Part shown: one piece after another, positions 43,896 to 52,367 of the stretch
Numbering within the stretch: the first letter of the stretch is position 1
Layout: each line of letters starts with the position of its first letter
Assembly (NCBI GenBank): GCA_023382975.1
Contig: JAHDXO010000051.1
Span: forward strand, 1-64,000
Direction of reading: 5' to 3'
DNA from: Pirellulaceae bacterium
GTDB taxonomy: Bacteria > Planctomycetota > Planctomycetia > Pirellulales > Pirellulaceae
Length of the DNA stretch: 64,000 nt
The notes under the pieces: generated by a model
What the model saw: the letters and a program-made list of their open reading frames with translations, nothing else
The model's database searches: none
Told to the model about the DNA's origin: nothing
Made by a program: the position numbers and the translations under genes

Positions 43896-46800
43896 ATGTC
43901 CGGCAGTACGGCGTCCAACTACTTTGTGTCCTCGTTGTTGCGAGCCTGGGATTGGCAGCATCGGCCGCAGTTCGACGATGTTTGCCAGTGGTGGCGCGGC
44001 GGCGGGCGAGGCGTGTTGGCGTTGGTCGGGATGGGCGGAGCGGGCAAGACGGCCATCGCGGAACGGTTCCTGCGCGTCCTGCCCGGCGGGCTGCCGCCCG
44101 ACCCGGACGTCCCCAAAGACGGCTCGCTGCCCACGCCGCACGGCGTGTTTGTCTTTTCCTTCTACGACGCGCCCAACCCGGAAGCGTTTTTCGAAGCGCT
44201 GCAAATGTGGCTGGAACATTCACCGCGAATTGAAAACGTGTTGTCGCTCGGGCAGATCTTCTACTTGCTGCAGCAGACATCGGGGCTGCTGGTGCTGGAC
44301 GGTCTGGAAAAAGTGCAAGAGGACGGCGTGCGCGGCCTGCTGGGGCGGCTGGCCAGTCCCAAGCTGCGCGAGTTCCTGGACCGCATCGCCGCCGGATATT
44401 TTTCGGAACTGAGCGTGTTGATCACGTCCCGGTTCCCGCTGGCCGATTTGCGTGACGCCCGGCCGCAGTTTTTTCGCTTGCTGCCGATCGAGGAGATCGA
44501 ACTCCCCGCCGGCATCCGGCTGCTCCGAGCCCGCGGCGTCCGCGGCACGGATCCGCAATTGGCACCAATCGTGGACGCCTGCGGCCGGCACGCGCTGACG
44601 GTCGATTTCGCGGGCGGCTACATCGCCGAATTCGGCGGCGGCGATCCGGCGACGCCGGTCGATTTCGAAATGGACTCCGCTCGGCTGCGGCAGCGGTTGG
44701 ACGACGAGCCGGACGAAGCCCGCCGCCACGTGCTTAAACAGGGCCACCGCTTCGCGCGGTTGGCCGAGCGTTATCGGGACGCGATGCTCGGCGGCATGGA
44801 CGAGCGCAGCGAAGGCGACGCCGCCGCTCTGGCGTTGCTGCAGCGCATCTGCTTGTTCCGCCTGGGTGTCGACGCCGAAACGCTGGCCAACATCTTCACA
44901 GGCGAACAGGCGGTCAAGGTCTCCGGCCTCGCGCTGGCCGGCCTCAGCGGCCCGCAACTCCAGAAGAAACTCGACTGGCTGGTCCGCATGCGCATCGTCG
45001 AGTGCCAATCTCCGATCCGAAATCTGCAATCGGCAGTTTCAGATCACAAATCCAAAACCCGTTATTCCATCCACCCTGCCGTGCGCGACGGCTTTCTGAG
45101 CGGCATCGCCGCCGACGCGTTGCGCGAAAATCACGAAGCCGTCCGCCAGGGCTTGGAAGTCTCCTTGGGGGACGCGCCGGGCGAAAATCCGTCCGACCCC
45201 GCCACGCTCGATCTGCTGGAGGAGATCGTCCACCACACCCTCCAGTCCGGCCACGTTCCCGAAGCCTGGGACATCTACGAGAATCAGATCGGCGGCTACC
45301 AAAACCTCCTCTGGCGTCTGGACGAGTACGAACGGGGCGAGCGGATCTGCCGCGCATTTGCCGGCGGCATGTCGCCCGAGAGTCTATTTGCGCCTGCTCC
45401 CCTCGCCCCGCGCGCGGGGAGAGGGGCCGGGGGTGAGGGGCGATCGCCAGCCAACGCCACGACCTTTCGCGTGCTCCCATACCAATCCCTGCCCGAAGAC
45501 GACCAGGCGATCTTCATCAACGAGTGGGCTGTGTATCTGCACTCTCTCGGCCAGATCGCCGCGGCCACACGATGCTACGAACTCGTGGTCGGGATGCCAT
45601 TCTGTAAGAAGTCGAACAAGCAGGCCTCCATCGGCAACCAGAACCTGTCCGAAGCGTGGCTGCTCTCCGGCCGCCTGACGGCGGGCCAGGCGACCGCTGC
45701 CGGGGCCCTGCTACTGGCCGAACTTGCCGACGACGAGGAGGAGCGATTAAACTCCCACGCGGATCGCGCCTACGCCCACACGCTGCGGGGCGAGGTTCCG
45801 GTCGCCCTGGCCGACTTTCGCGCCGCTCTCAAGTGGCAGCACAAGGCGGAATCGCACGCCCCCAACCGACCGCTCTACGGCCTGCGCGGCATCCAGCACA
45901 CCCACCTGCTCGCCCGCCTGGGCCGCCGCGTCGAAGCGACGCGATTGACGACGAAGAACCTGGAAGTTTGGGCCACAGAACATCAGGCTGACGGTGCAAG
46001 ATCCAACCTCATCCTCTCCGACCTGCACCGCGAAGCGGGCGATCTCGCAGAGGCCGAAACGCTGCTCGCCTCGGCTCACGACTGGGCCGTGGCCCGCGAT
46101 GCCAAGGAAGTCCTCTGCTGGTCTGCCCTGGTCCAGGCCCGCATCGCCCTGGCCGCGGTCGTCGGCCCTGAAGGGGCCCAACAGATCAGCCCAGGGCAGA
46201 GCGACGCGGCGTTAGCCGCGGAGCGCCGCCCTGGGAACGCGGAACACCCCACGCGCCAAGCCCTGAAAGGGCGAAACAAGACGCCAGCCGCGGGATTGTT
46301 TCGCCCTTTCAGGGCTGAAGACTCAGCGCGGACACCGGATTCCCAGGGCGATGCCCTGGGCTGGTCTGTGGCTGGCCCTTCGGGCCGAAATGCCGCGGCA
46401 GCCGCCACCGCGCTGGCCGACGGCCTGAAGATCGCCCGCGACTGCGGCTTCGGCTGCTACCACATCGACCTGCTGCTCGCCCGTGCTCGCCTACACCTGG
46501 TGAGCGGCGAGCCTCATGCCGCGCTCGACGACCTCCGCACGGCGCTCGACGAGGGCGTACCGGGCGACGAGCAGACCGGCCAACCGGAACTCCTCGCCGC
46601 CACGCACCCCGAGTGCGGTTACGCCTGGGCCATCGCCGAGGGCCTCCAACTCCGCGCCGAAGCGTTGCTCTTGCAAGCCGCCCAAACACTCGGCCAACCC
46701 ACCTTCGTCCCCGCTCACCGCTCCGCCCTCCCCGCCGACGTCCGCGACTTGCTCACCCAAGCCGAATCCTGCCTGACCGAATCCCTCGCCCGCTGGCAGC

Positions 46801-47420
46801 CACTGCACGACCCCGAACCGGAACGGACCGACCAGAATTTCCAACTCGACGGCAAGCAATACAACTACCGCGCCGCCCAAACCCACCGCCTCCTCACCGA
46901 CCTCGCCGGCGGCGTGCTGACGAACTATCCGCTCCGTCCTCTTTCAGAACCGACTCCAGAGACTCCGAAACCAGAAAGCGAGCCGACGATGACTTTCCAT
47001 GTCTTCCTCAGCCACAACAGTAAGGACAAACCGGCGGTCAAGGAACTCGGCCTCGAATTGAAGCAACGCGGATTGAACCCGTGGCTGGATGAATGGGAAT
47101 TGCGGCCCGGTCTCGGCTGGCAGGACGCTCTGGAGGACATCATCAACACCTGCCAGTCTGCCGCAATTTGCGTCGCCGACAATGGTATTGGCCCCTGGGA
47201 AGACCCAGAAATGAAGGCCCTGCTTCGCCGTTTCGTCAACGAGAAGAAGACGGGCAACATTCTTCCTGTCATTCCGGTTTTGCTTCCCGGAGCACCGGCA
47301 ACAATCAAGTTGCCCTTGTTCCTCGAAGAATTCACTTGGGTCGACCTTCGGAACGGGCTTACGAAGGACGGACTCGACAAGCTCGTCTGGGGCATCACGG
47401 GGAAGAAGCCAAACCCTTAG
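43896..47420 (+). CDS. STAND NTPase-TPR protein with C-terminal TIR domain
   Basis: A 1174-residue protein. The NTPase is at the N-terminus: Walker A GMGGAGKT (45-52), Walker B LLVLDG (131-136), sensor VLITSR. Long TPR-like helical repeats fill residues 380-1000, with in-frame repeat insertions at 45006-45060, 45397-45440 and 46163-46390. A proline-rich linker (PTPETPKPESEPT) leads to a TIR domain (about 1034-1165) with FHVFLSHNSKDKPAV and the probable catalytic Glu in GPWEDPEM. A TIR at the C-terminus after TPRs is unusual. The same TIR could originally belong to the next gene, whose relatives often begin with exactly such a domain. ATG 43896 is taken because the protein becomes recognisable there; the ribosome site is weak. 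Confidence 0.78.
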   Translation: MSGSTASNYFVSSLLRAWDWQHRPQFDDVCQWWRGGGRGVLALVGMGGAGKTAIAERFLRVLPGGLPPDPDVPKDGSLPTPHGVFVFSFYDAPNPEAFFEALQMWLEHSPRIENVLSLGQIFYLLQQTSGLLVLDGLEKVQEDGVRGLLGRLASPKLREFLDRIAAGYFSELSVLITSRFPLADLRDARPQFFRLLPIEEIELPAGIRLLRARGVRGTDPQLAPIVDACGRHALTVDFAGGYIAEFGGGDPATPVDFEMDSARLRQRLDDEPDEARRHVLKQGHRFARLAERYRDAMLGGMDERSEGDAAALALLQRICLFRLGVDAETLANIFTGEQAVKVSGLALAGLSGPQLQKKLDWLVRMRIVECQSPIRNLQSAVSDHKSKTRYSIHPAVRDGFLSGIAADALRENHEAVRQGLEVSLGDAPGENPSDPATLDLLEEIVHHTLQSGHVPEAWDIYENQIGGYQNLLWRLDEYERGERICRAFAGGMSPESLFAPAPLAPRAGRGAGGEGRSPANATTFRVLPYQSLPEDDQAIFINEWAVYLHSLGQIAAATRCYELVVGMPFCKKSNKQASIGNQNLSEAWLLSGRLTAGQATAAGALLLAELADDEEERLNSHADRAYAHTLRGEVPVALADFRAALKWQHKAESHAPNRPLYGLRGIQHTHLLARLGRRVEATRLTTKNLEVWATEHQADGARSNLILSDLHREAGDLAEAETLLASAHDWAVARDAKEVLCWSALVQARIALAAVVGPEGAQQISPGQSDAALAAERRPGNAEHPTRQALKGRNKTPAAGLFRPFRAEDSARTPDSQGDALGWSVAGPSGRNAAAAATALADGLKIARDCGFGCYHIDLLLARARLHLVSGEPHAALDDLRTALDEGVPGDEQTGQPELLAATHPECGYAWAIAEGLQLRAEALLLQAAQTLGQPTFVPAHRSALPADVRDLLTQAESCLTESLARWQPLHDPEPERTDQNFQLDGKQYNYRAAQTHRLLTDLAGGVLTNYPLRPLSEPTPETPKPESEPTMTFHVFLSHNSKDKPAVKELGLELKQRGLNPWLDEWELRPGLGWQDALEDIINTCQSAAICVADNGIGPWEDPEMKALLRRFVNEKKTGNILPVIPVLLPGAPATIKLPLFLEEFTWVDLRNGLTKDGLDKLVWGITGKKPNP
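45006..45060 (+). repeat. In-frame dispersed repeat in the STAND-TIR gene
   Basis: Words such as tccgatccgaaatctgcaat, read as PIRNLQSAVSDHKSKT between NTPase and TPR parts; same family as 29888-29941. Confidence 0.6.
45397..45440 (+). repeat. In-frame GC-rich palindromic repeat in the STAND-TIR gene
   Basis: ctcccctcgccccgcg followed by its near-complement (gcggggagaggggc) and ggtgagggg. It is translated as APLAPRAGRGAGGEGRS. Such CTCCCCTC...GAGGGG hairpins usually lie between genes. Confidence 0.65.
46163..46390 (+). repeat. Composite palindromic repeat, in-frame in the STAND-TIR gene
   Basis: About 228 bases inserted between TPR units. The core is a perfect 21-bp inverted repeat (46259-46279 with 46296-46316, 16-base loop). 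It is flanked by smaller hairpins on gcccaggg/ccctgggc and ccctgaagggg words. It encodes a 75-residue low-complexity insert (LKGRNKTPAAGLFRPFRAE and neighbours), and the reading frame is kept on both sides. Confidence 0.8.
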
Positions 47421-47452
47421 CCGACTCATCGGGCCACGACCGGCGCTTGCCG

Positions 47453-50092
47453 GTGAGTCTTGCTAGTCCAGCGCCAGGCAAGGTCCAAGTCGCTCCTACG
47501 CGGCTGCGGCATACGGCCGCGAAGCTGATCGGCCGGGAGGATGATCTGAAACGGCTCGACGACGCTTGGGGCAATCCGCATACGAACGTCGTCGTCGTGC
47601 GGGCCTTCGGCGGCATGGGCAAGACGTCGCTCGTCGCGGCGTGGATGGCCGATTCGGCCGCCGAGGACTGGCGCGGGGCCGAGCGGGTCTTCGATTGGAC
47701 CTTCTACAGCCAGGGGACCGACGAGCATCGGCAGGCTTCGTCGGATACGTTCATCCAGGCGGCGTTGGAGTTCTGCGGCGAGGCCGAATTGGCGGCGAGT
47801 CCTGCATCGCCGTGGGACAAAGGCGCCAAGCTGGCGGAGCGGGTTGCGGCGCGGCGGACGCTGCTGGTACTGGATGGGCTGGAGCCGCTGCAGTATCCGC
47901 CCGGTCCGATGGAAGGTCGACTTCGCGACCCGGCGATGGAAGCGCTGCTCAAGGGACTGGCGCGCCAGAACGCGGGTCTGTGCGTGGTGACGACTCGCGA
48001 GAAGGTCACGGACCTCCAGCCGCACTACGGCCGGACGGCGGACGATTTCGAGCTGCTCCGGCTGACCGACGCGGCGGGGGCGGCGCTGCTGCACGACTGC
48101 GGGGCGCGGCGAGCCGGGCCGCGGGAGCTGGCCCCCGACGACGACGAATTGAAGACCGCCAGCCGCGAGCTGCGGGGGCACGGGCTGACGCTGATGCTGG
48201 TCGGGCAGTATTTGCGGCTGGTCGAACGCAGCGACATCCGGCGGCGGGACACGCTGCGGCTGGCGGAGGCCGAGCGGGAATACCAGCTCGACGCGACGCG
48301 GCCGTACGGTCATGCGTTCAAGGCGATGGCGGCGTACGAGCGGTGGCTCGGGGGAAAGGAGGAAAGCGGCAGGACGAAGGAGGAAGGCCAGCGGATGTTG
48401 GCGGCGCTGCGGCTGTTGGGCCTGTTCGACCGGCCGGCGTCGGCGGACTGTTTGGCGGCGTTGCGGAGCGAGCCGCCGATCGCGGGGCTGACGGAACCGT
48501 TGGTCGGGCTGAGCGACCGGGAGTGGCGACTGGTGCTCGGGCGGCTGTCGGACATCAACCTGCTGACGGTCCAGGCGGACGGCGGCGTCGATGCGCATCC
48601 GTTGTTGCGGGAGTATTTTGCGGAAAGGATGAAGGATGAAGGCGGCAGGATGAACGTCGGAGAGGAAGATCCATCCTTCCGCGTTCCGTCATCGTCCTTC
48701 CGCGAAGCACATGGGCGGCTGTACGAATTCCTGTGCAAGACAACTCCGGACAAGCCGCAGCCGACGCTGGAAGACCTCCAGCCGCTGTACCAAGCCGTGG
48801 CCCACGGCTGCCAGGCCGGCAGGCAACAGGAGGCGTGCGAGAAGGTGTACTGGGAACGCATCTCGCGCGGGCGGGAAGCCTACGTAGTGAAGAAGCTTGG
48901 CGCGTTCGGTGCCGACTTGGGAGCCGTGGCCTGTTTCTTCGAGCTGCCGTGGAGCCGCGTCTCGCCCGCGCTCACGGAAGGCGACCAAGCCTGGCTGCTG
49001 GGCCAAGCCGCCTTCCGCCTTCGCGCCTTGGGCCGGCTGACCGAGGCGCTGGAGCCGATGCGGACTAATCTGAAGATGCGCGTCGACCGTGAGGAATGGC
49101 AGCACGCTCCATCAAGTGCCAGCAACCTGAGCGAGTTGGAACTGACGCTGGGCGAGTTGCTCGGCGAGACGAGTGGAGCCGTACACGACGCCGAGCAGTC
49201 CGTAGCCTTCGCCGACCTAGGCAAGGACGAGTTCTGGCGGCTGGCCGCCCGCACGGCGCTGGCCGACGCCCTGCACCAGGCGGGCCGCAGCGGCGAAGCG
49301 CTGGCCCTGTTCCGCGAGGCCGAACAGATGCAGGCCCAGTGGCAGCCCCAGTACCCGCTGCTCTACTCGCTGCGGGGATTCCGCTACTGCGACCTGCTGC
49401 TGGCCGACGCCGAACGCGCGGCGTGGCAATGTAGCCATCACGCTCCGCGCGATGACGGCGGCAGGACGAAAGATTCTCCGTTGGTAAGAGATGATCTGGC
49501 TGGCGAGGGCGGTGCGCGGGGCCGCGTTCATCTCGCGGAGCGAGATGGCTACATTGCCGCCTGCGACGCCGTCATCGAACGGGCCATGCAGACGCGGAGG
49601 TGGGCGAAACAGAACAGTGTTTCGCTCCTCGACATCGCCCTTCAACACCTCACGTTGGGCCGGGCGGGGCTGTACCGGGCGATCCTGGACGTGGGCGAGT
49701 CTCTCCGAGACTCGCAACCGGTCTCGGAGAGCCCGGACCTCGTGACCGCCCAACGCCACCTGGACGCCGCCCTGACCGGTGTCCGCCGCGCGGGCACTCA
49801 GGAGTTTATCGTCCGTGGCCTCCTCACCCACGCCTGGTTGCGGTTTCTGCTGGGGGAGGTGGACGGGGCGCGGGCCGAGTTGGACGAAGCGTGGGAGATC
49901 GCCGAGCGTGGTCCGATGCCGCTGCATATCGCCGACATCCACCTGCACCGCGCGCGGTTGTTTCGCGACCAAGACGCCCTGGCCGCCGCCCAACGCCTGA
50001 TCGCCCGCCACGCCTACCACCGCCGCGACCCCGAACTCGCCGACGCCCAAGCCGCCAGCGAAGCGAATGCCATGATTAAGGGCGATATTTAG
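47453..50092 (+). CDS. STAND NTPase-TPR protein
   Basis: About 879 residues. The NTPase has Walker A AFGGMGKTSLV (about 51-61), Walker B TLLVLDGLEPL and the sensor CVVTTRE; the preceding APTRLRHTAAKLIGREDDL is typical of TIR- or CHAT-linked STAND proteins. The rest is TPR-like, with in-frame repeats at 48623-48704, 49425-49558 and 49689-49733. The start is uncertain: GTG 47453 is used, without a clear ribosome site, and the frame is open another 360 bases upstream, inside the TIR coding part of the previous gene but one base out of phase (-1). So this may be the body of a former TIR-STAND gene split by a frameshift, or a coupled second gene. Its stop lies in sequence resembling brnT. Confidence 0.7.
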   Translation: MSLASPAPGKVQVAPTRLRHTAAKLIGREDDLKRLDDAWGNPHTNVVVVRAFGGMGKTSLVAAWMADSAAEDWRGAERVFDWTFYSQGTDEHRQASSDTFIQAALEFCGEAELAASPASPWDKGAKLAERVAARRTLLVLDGLEPLQYPPGPMEGRLRDPAMEALLKGLARQNAGLCVVTTREKVTDLQPHYGRTADDFELLRLTDAAGAALLHDCGARRAGPRELAPDDDELKTASRELRGHGLTLMLVGQYLRLVERSDIRRRDTLRLAEAEREYQLDATRPYGHAFKAMAAYERWLGGKEESGRTKEEGQRMLAALRLLGLFDRPASADCLAALRSEPPIAGLTEPLVGLSDREWRLVLGRLSDINLLTVQADGGVDAHPLLREYFAERMKDEGGRMNVGEEDPSFRVPSSSFREAHGRLYEFLCKTTPDKPQPTLEDLQPLYQAVAHGCQAGRQQEACEKVYWERISRGREAYVVKKLGAFGADLGAVACFFELPWSRVSPALTEGDQAWLLGQAAFRLRALGRLTEALEPMRTNLKMRVDREEWQHAPSSASNLSELELTLGELLGETSGAVHDAEQSVAFADLGKDEFWRLAARTALADALHQAGRSGEALALFREAEQMQAQWQPQYPLLYSLRGFRYCDLLLADAERAAWQCSHHAPRDDGGRTKDSPLVRDDLAGEGGARGRVHLAERDGYIAACDAVIERAMQTRRWAKQNSVSLLDIALQHLTLGRAGLYRAILDVGESLRDSQPVSESPDLVTAQRHLDAALTGVRRAGTQEFIVRGLLTHAWLRFLLGEVDGARAELDEAWEIAERGPMPLHIADIHLHRARLFRDQDALAAAQRLIARHAYHRRDPELADAQAASEANAMIKGDI
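48623..48704 (+). repeat. In-frame palindromic repeat in the second STAND gene
   Basis: aaggatgaaggatgaaggcg words are followed by the complementary catccttccgcg and catcgtccttccgc words. Read as KDEGGRMNV and FRVPSSSFR. A short related piece sits at 48352-48390. Confidence 0.65.
49425..49558 (+). repeat. In-frame element with 25-bp inverted ends in the second STAND gene
   Basis: The arms 49425-49449 and 49534-49558 match at 24 of 25 positions as inverted repeats (GGCAATGTAGCCATC and onward). The 134-bp unit keeps the frame and adds about 45 residues of low complexity (HHAPRDDGGRTKDSPLVRD). Confidence 0.8.
49689..49733 (+). repeat. Short palindromic repeat in the second STAND gene
   Basis: GAGTCTC and GAGACTC form a hairpin, followed by a second GTCTCGGAGAG. 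Read as GESLRDSQPVSESPD; the frame is kept. Confidence 0.55.
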
Positions 50093-50149
50093 TGGTTGTG
50101 TGGGAGCTAGCACCGTTCGAGAAATAAGTATCGGATTTGGCCGTAGCTG

Positions 50150-50187
50150 CCGTCGCCAGACGGCGGAATTCCACGCTCTGGCGACGG
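50150..50187. repeat. 11-bp inverted repeat inside the MITE-like element
   Basis: CCGTCGCCAGA at 50150-50160 pairs with TCTGGCGACGG at 50177-50187 around a 16-base loop. Confidence 0.6.
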
Positions 50188-50316
50188 TGAACATTGATGC
50201 ATAGTCATTCAACAGTTTCCAAAGTGACAGTTGCGAATAGCCACTGGTTTCCATCCTTGTTGTTTTGCACAAGTCGGACGCTGAGCTTCGGGCCGAAGGC
50301 TCAGCAATTTGCCCAG

Positions 50317-50606
50317 CCCAGGCCAACGGCCTGGGAATCGAGGCAGCGGTTTGTCGGGAGGGCTGAAGGCCCGACCGTTTGTAGGATCGCGGCAACCCAT
50401 GCGCCAAATTTCGACAAATGGCCGGGCCGTTGGCCCTGAACGATCCGTCTACATCCGTCGACCCAGGCCAACGGCCTGGGAATCGAGGCAGCGGTTTGTC
50501 GGGAGGGCTGAAGGCCCGACCGTTTGTAGGATCGCGGCAACCCATGCGCCAAATTTCGACAAATGGCCGGGCCGTTGGCCCTGAACGATCCGTCTACATC
50601 CGTCTA
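50317..50606 (+). repeat. Two-copy tandem repeat, period 145 bp
   Basis: Copies start at 50317 and 50462 (cccaggccaacggcctggg) and are almost identical over 145 bases. A diverged start of a third follows at 50607 (cccatgccgctggcctgggc). Each unit contains the palindrome ccaggccaacggcctgg. It lies inside the MITE-like element. Confidence 0.88.
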
Positions 50607-50795
50607 CCCATGCCGCTGGCCTGGGCTAGGCAAGCGGGCGGGCCTTTGGCCCTGATCACGGGCATCATAAACCGCCGTCTGGTGAGCGTAGCTACAACAG
50701 TTATTTCTCGAACGGTAGATGATGAGCCCATGTCGGTCGATCCAGTCACGGCCAGCCCAGCAGCGGAAGGGTGTTCGCGAGGAAGCAACGGCGTT

Positions 50796-52367
50796 CTAGC
50801 GGGGATGGCGGGTGACCTTGACGTCGTTTTTCTGAGGCGCGCCGGGGGTGCTGCGGCCGTCGACGATCAGGCGTTCCAGCAGCGACTGCATTTCCTGCAC
50901 TCGCTCCGGTTGCTCGGCGGCCAGGTTCCGGGTCTCGCCAAGGTCGCTGGCTAGGTCGTAGAGCTGCACGGGCTGCGATCGATCGCCGGCCCCACCCCAG
51001 CCGCCAGAACCCGGCGCGGCGATGTACTTCCACGCCCCGAGGCGCAAGGCGGGCGTACCGTTCATGCTTGCGCTCACGGCGTTCTCGCGAATCGGCTGGT
51101 CCTGGCCCGTGAGCAACAGCAGCAGGCTGAAGCTGTCTTCCCCCGCATCGTCCGGCAGCGTCGCGCCGAGCACATCGGCAACGGTGCGCAGCAGATCGGC
51201 CTGGTGGACAAGCTGGTCGCATTGGCTGCCTGCTTCGACGACGCCGGGCCAGCGCACGATGAAGGGCACGCGGTGCCCGCCTTCCCAGGCGTCCGACTTG
51301 GCCCCGCGAAGCGGGCCGCTGGGAAAATGTCCCATCTGCTGGAGATCCGGCATGCCGATGTAGGGCGCACAGCCGTTGTCCGAAGTGAAAACGACCAGCG
51401 TGTTGGCGGCGGCTCCGCTTTGCTCCAGCGCGTCCAGCACCTGGCCGACGGCGGCATCCGTCTCCATCACGAAATCCGCGTAAACATTCAGTCCGCTCTT
51501 GCCCTTCCATGGCTCGTTCACCGACAGCGGCGTGTGGGGCGAGGTCAGGGGCAGGTACAGCAGGAACGGCTCGTTCGCCCGCGCCCGGGCCGTGACGAAC
51601 GTCGTCGCCCGATCCGCCAAGGCAGGCAGGATCGGCTCCAATTGCCAATTCGGCAGAGCCGGACCCTGCAGACTCGCCTGATTCTTCACCAGCTTGGACG
51701 CGGGCAGCAGCTCGCTGGGAATGCCGATCGTGCGGTCGTTTTCGATGAAGCAATACGGCGGCCAATTCGGCACGTCGGTGCCAAAGTATTCGTCGAAGCC
51801 GCGCTCCGTCGGCCCGTGGGCAATGCGTTGGGAGAAAACGGTTTTCCAGCAGTCCCGATGCGCGTCGGTGACCTCTGTGGCGACCTGGCCGCCACCGCCG
51901 GCTTTGCCGCCGAAACCGGAGAAATGCGGTTTCTGTTCCGCCGCGATCGGCCACTCCCAGCCAAGGTGCCATTTGCCGATACAGGCGGTGCGGTAGCCGT
52001 GCTGACGCGCCAGCGTGCCCAGGGTCATGCGATCGGGAGCAATGAGCGGTGCGCCCCACAGCCCGACGATGCCCGACTGCAATCTGGTCCGCCAATGGTA
52101 GCGCCCGGTCAGCAGCGTGTAGCGCGAGGGGGAGCACACGCCCGACGAAGAATGCCCGTCGGTGAAACGCATGCCTTGGGCGGCCAGCTTGTCGATGTTC
52201 GGCGTGGGGATCTTGCCGCGCTCGCGATTGTAGCACTGCACATCCCCATAGCCGAGATCGTCGGCGGACAGGATGACAATGTTCGGTTTCTGCTTCGGCA
52301 CATCGGCGGCAGGCAAGGCGGCCGGCGACGCGAGGAGCACGGCGAGAAGTCGGAGCGTGTGTCGCAT
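50796..52367 (-). CDS. Exported formylglycine sulfatase
   Basis: A 523-residue S1-type sulfatase. The signal peptide (LRLLAVLLASPAALPAADV) is followed by KPNIVILSADDLGYGDVQ, the maturation motif CSPSR (Cys78) with LLTGRYHWR, then CIGKWHLGWEWP and TLVVFTSDNGCAP. The full catalytic set and the C-terminal domain are present. ATG 52367 has AGGAG six bases upstream; an earlier ATG at 52424 is less likely. It desulfates a polysaccharide or glycosaminoglycan-like substrate outside the cytoplasm. Divergent from the glycosidase-like gene, with a 328-bp gap. Confidence 0.93.
   Translation of the reverse strand: MRHTLRLLAVLLASPAALPAADVPKQKPNIVILSADDLGYGDVQCYNRERGKIPTPNIDKLAAQGMRFTDGHSSSGVCSPSRYTLLTGRYHWRTRLQSGIVGLWGAPLIAPDRMTLGTLARQHGYRTACIGKWHLGWEWPIAAEQKPHFSGFGGKAGGGGQVATEVTDAHRDCWKTVFSQRIAHGPTERGFDEYFGTDVPNWPPYCFIENDRTIGIPSELLPASKLVKNQASLQGPALPNWQLEPILPALADRATTFVTARARANEPFLLYLPLTSPHTPLSVNEPWKGKSGLNVYADFVMETDAAVGQVLDALEQSGAAANTLVVFTSDNGCAPYIGMPDLQQMGHFPSGPLRGAKSDAWEGGHRVPFIVRWPGVVEAGSQCDQLVHQADLLRTVADVLGATLPDDAGEDSFSLLLLLTGQDQPIRENAVSASMNGTPALRLGAWKYIAAPGSGGWGGAGDRSQPVQLYDLASDLGETRNLAAEQPERVQEMQSLLERLIVDGRSTPGAPQKNDVKVTRHPR

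Larger units (their letters stand above)
50112..50716. mobile_element. MITE-like element, 605 bp, with 16-bp perfect inverted ends
   Basis: ACCGTTCGAGAAATAA at 50112-50127 is exactly complementary to TTATTTCTCGAACGGT at 50701-50716. The trinucleotide TAG is found close to both outer edges and may mark a short target duplication, but the exact borders are uncertain. It carries no transposase, and holds nested repeats. It interrupts a brnT remnant, which proves insertion rather than ancestral sequence. Confidence 0.75.
50083..50780 (+). pseudogene. Broken second brnT copy, split by an insertion
   Basis: The bases 50083-50111 (gatatttagtggttgtgtgg and onward) match brnT near 43116-43144 with a few changes, and 50715-50780 matches the brnT 3' end (gagcccatgtcggtc.atcc onward). 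The two halves are separated by the 605-bp element. The stop codon of the upstream STAND gene lies in the left part. No 5' half of brnT is present. Confidence 0.7.

Noticed and set aside
47390..47420. Programmed -1 slippery site joining the TIR domain to the next STAND gene
   Set aside because: The GGGGAAG region does not fit the X-XXY-YYZ pattern in the zero frame, and no stimulating hairpin is apparent.
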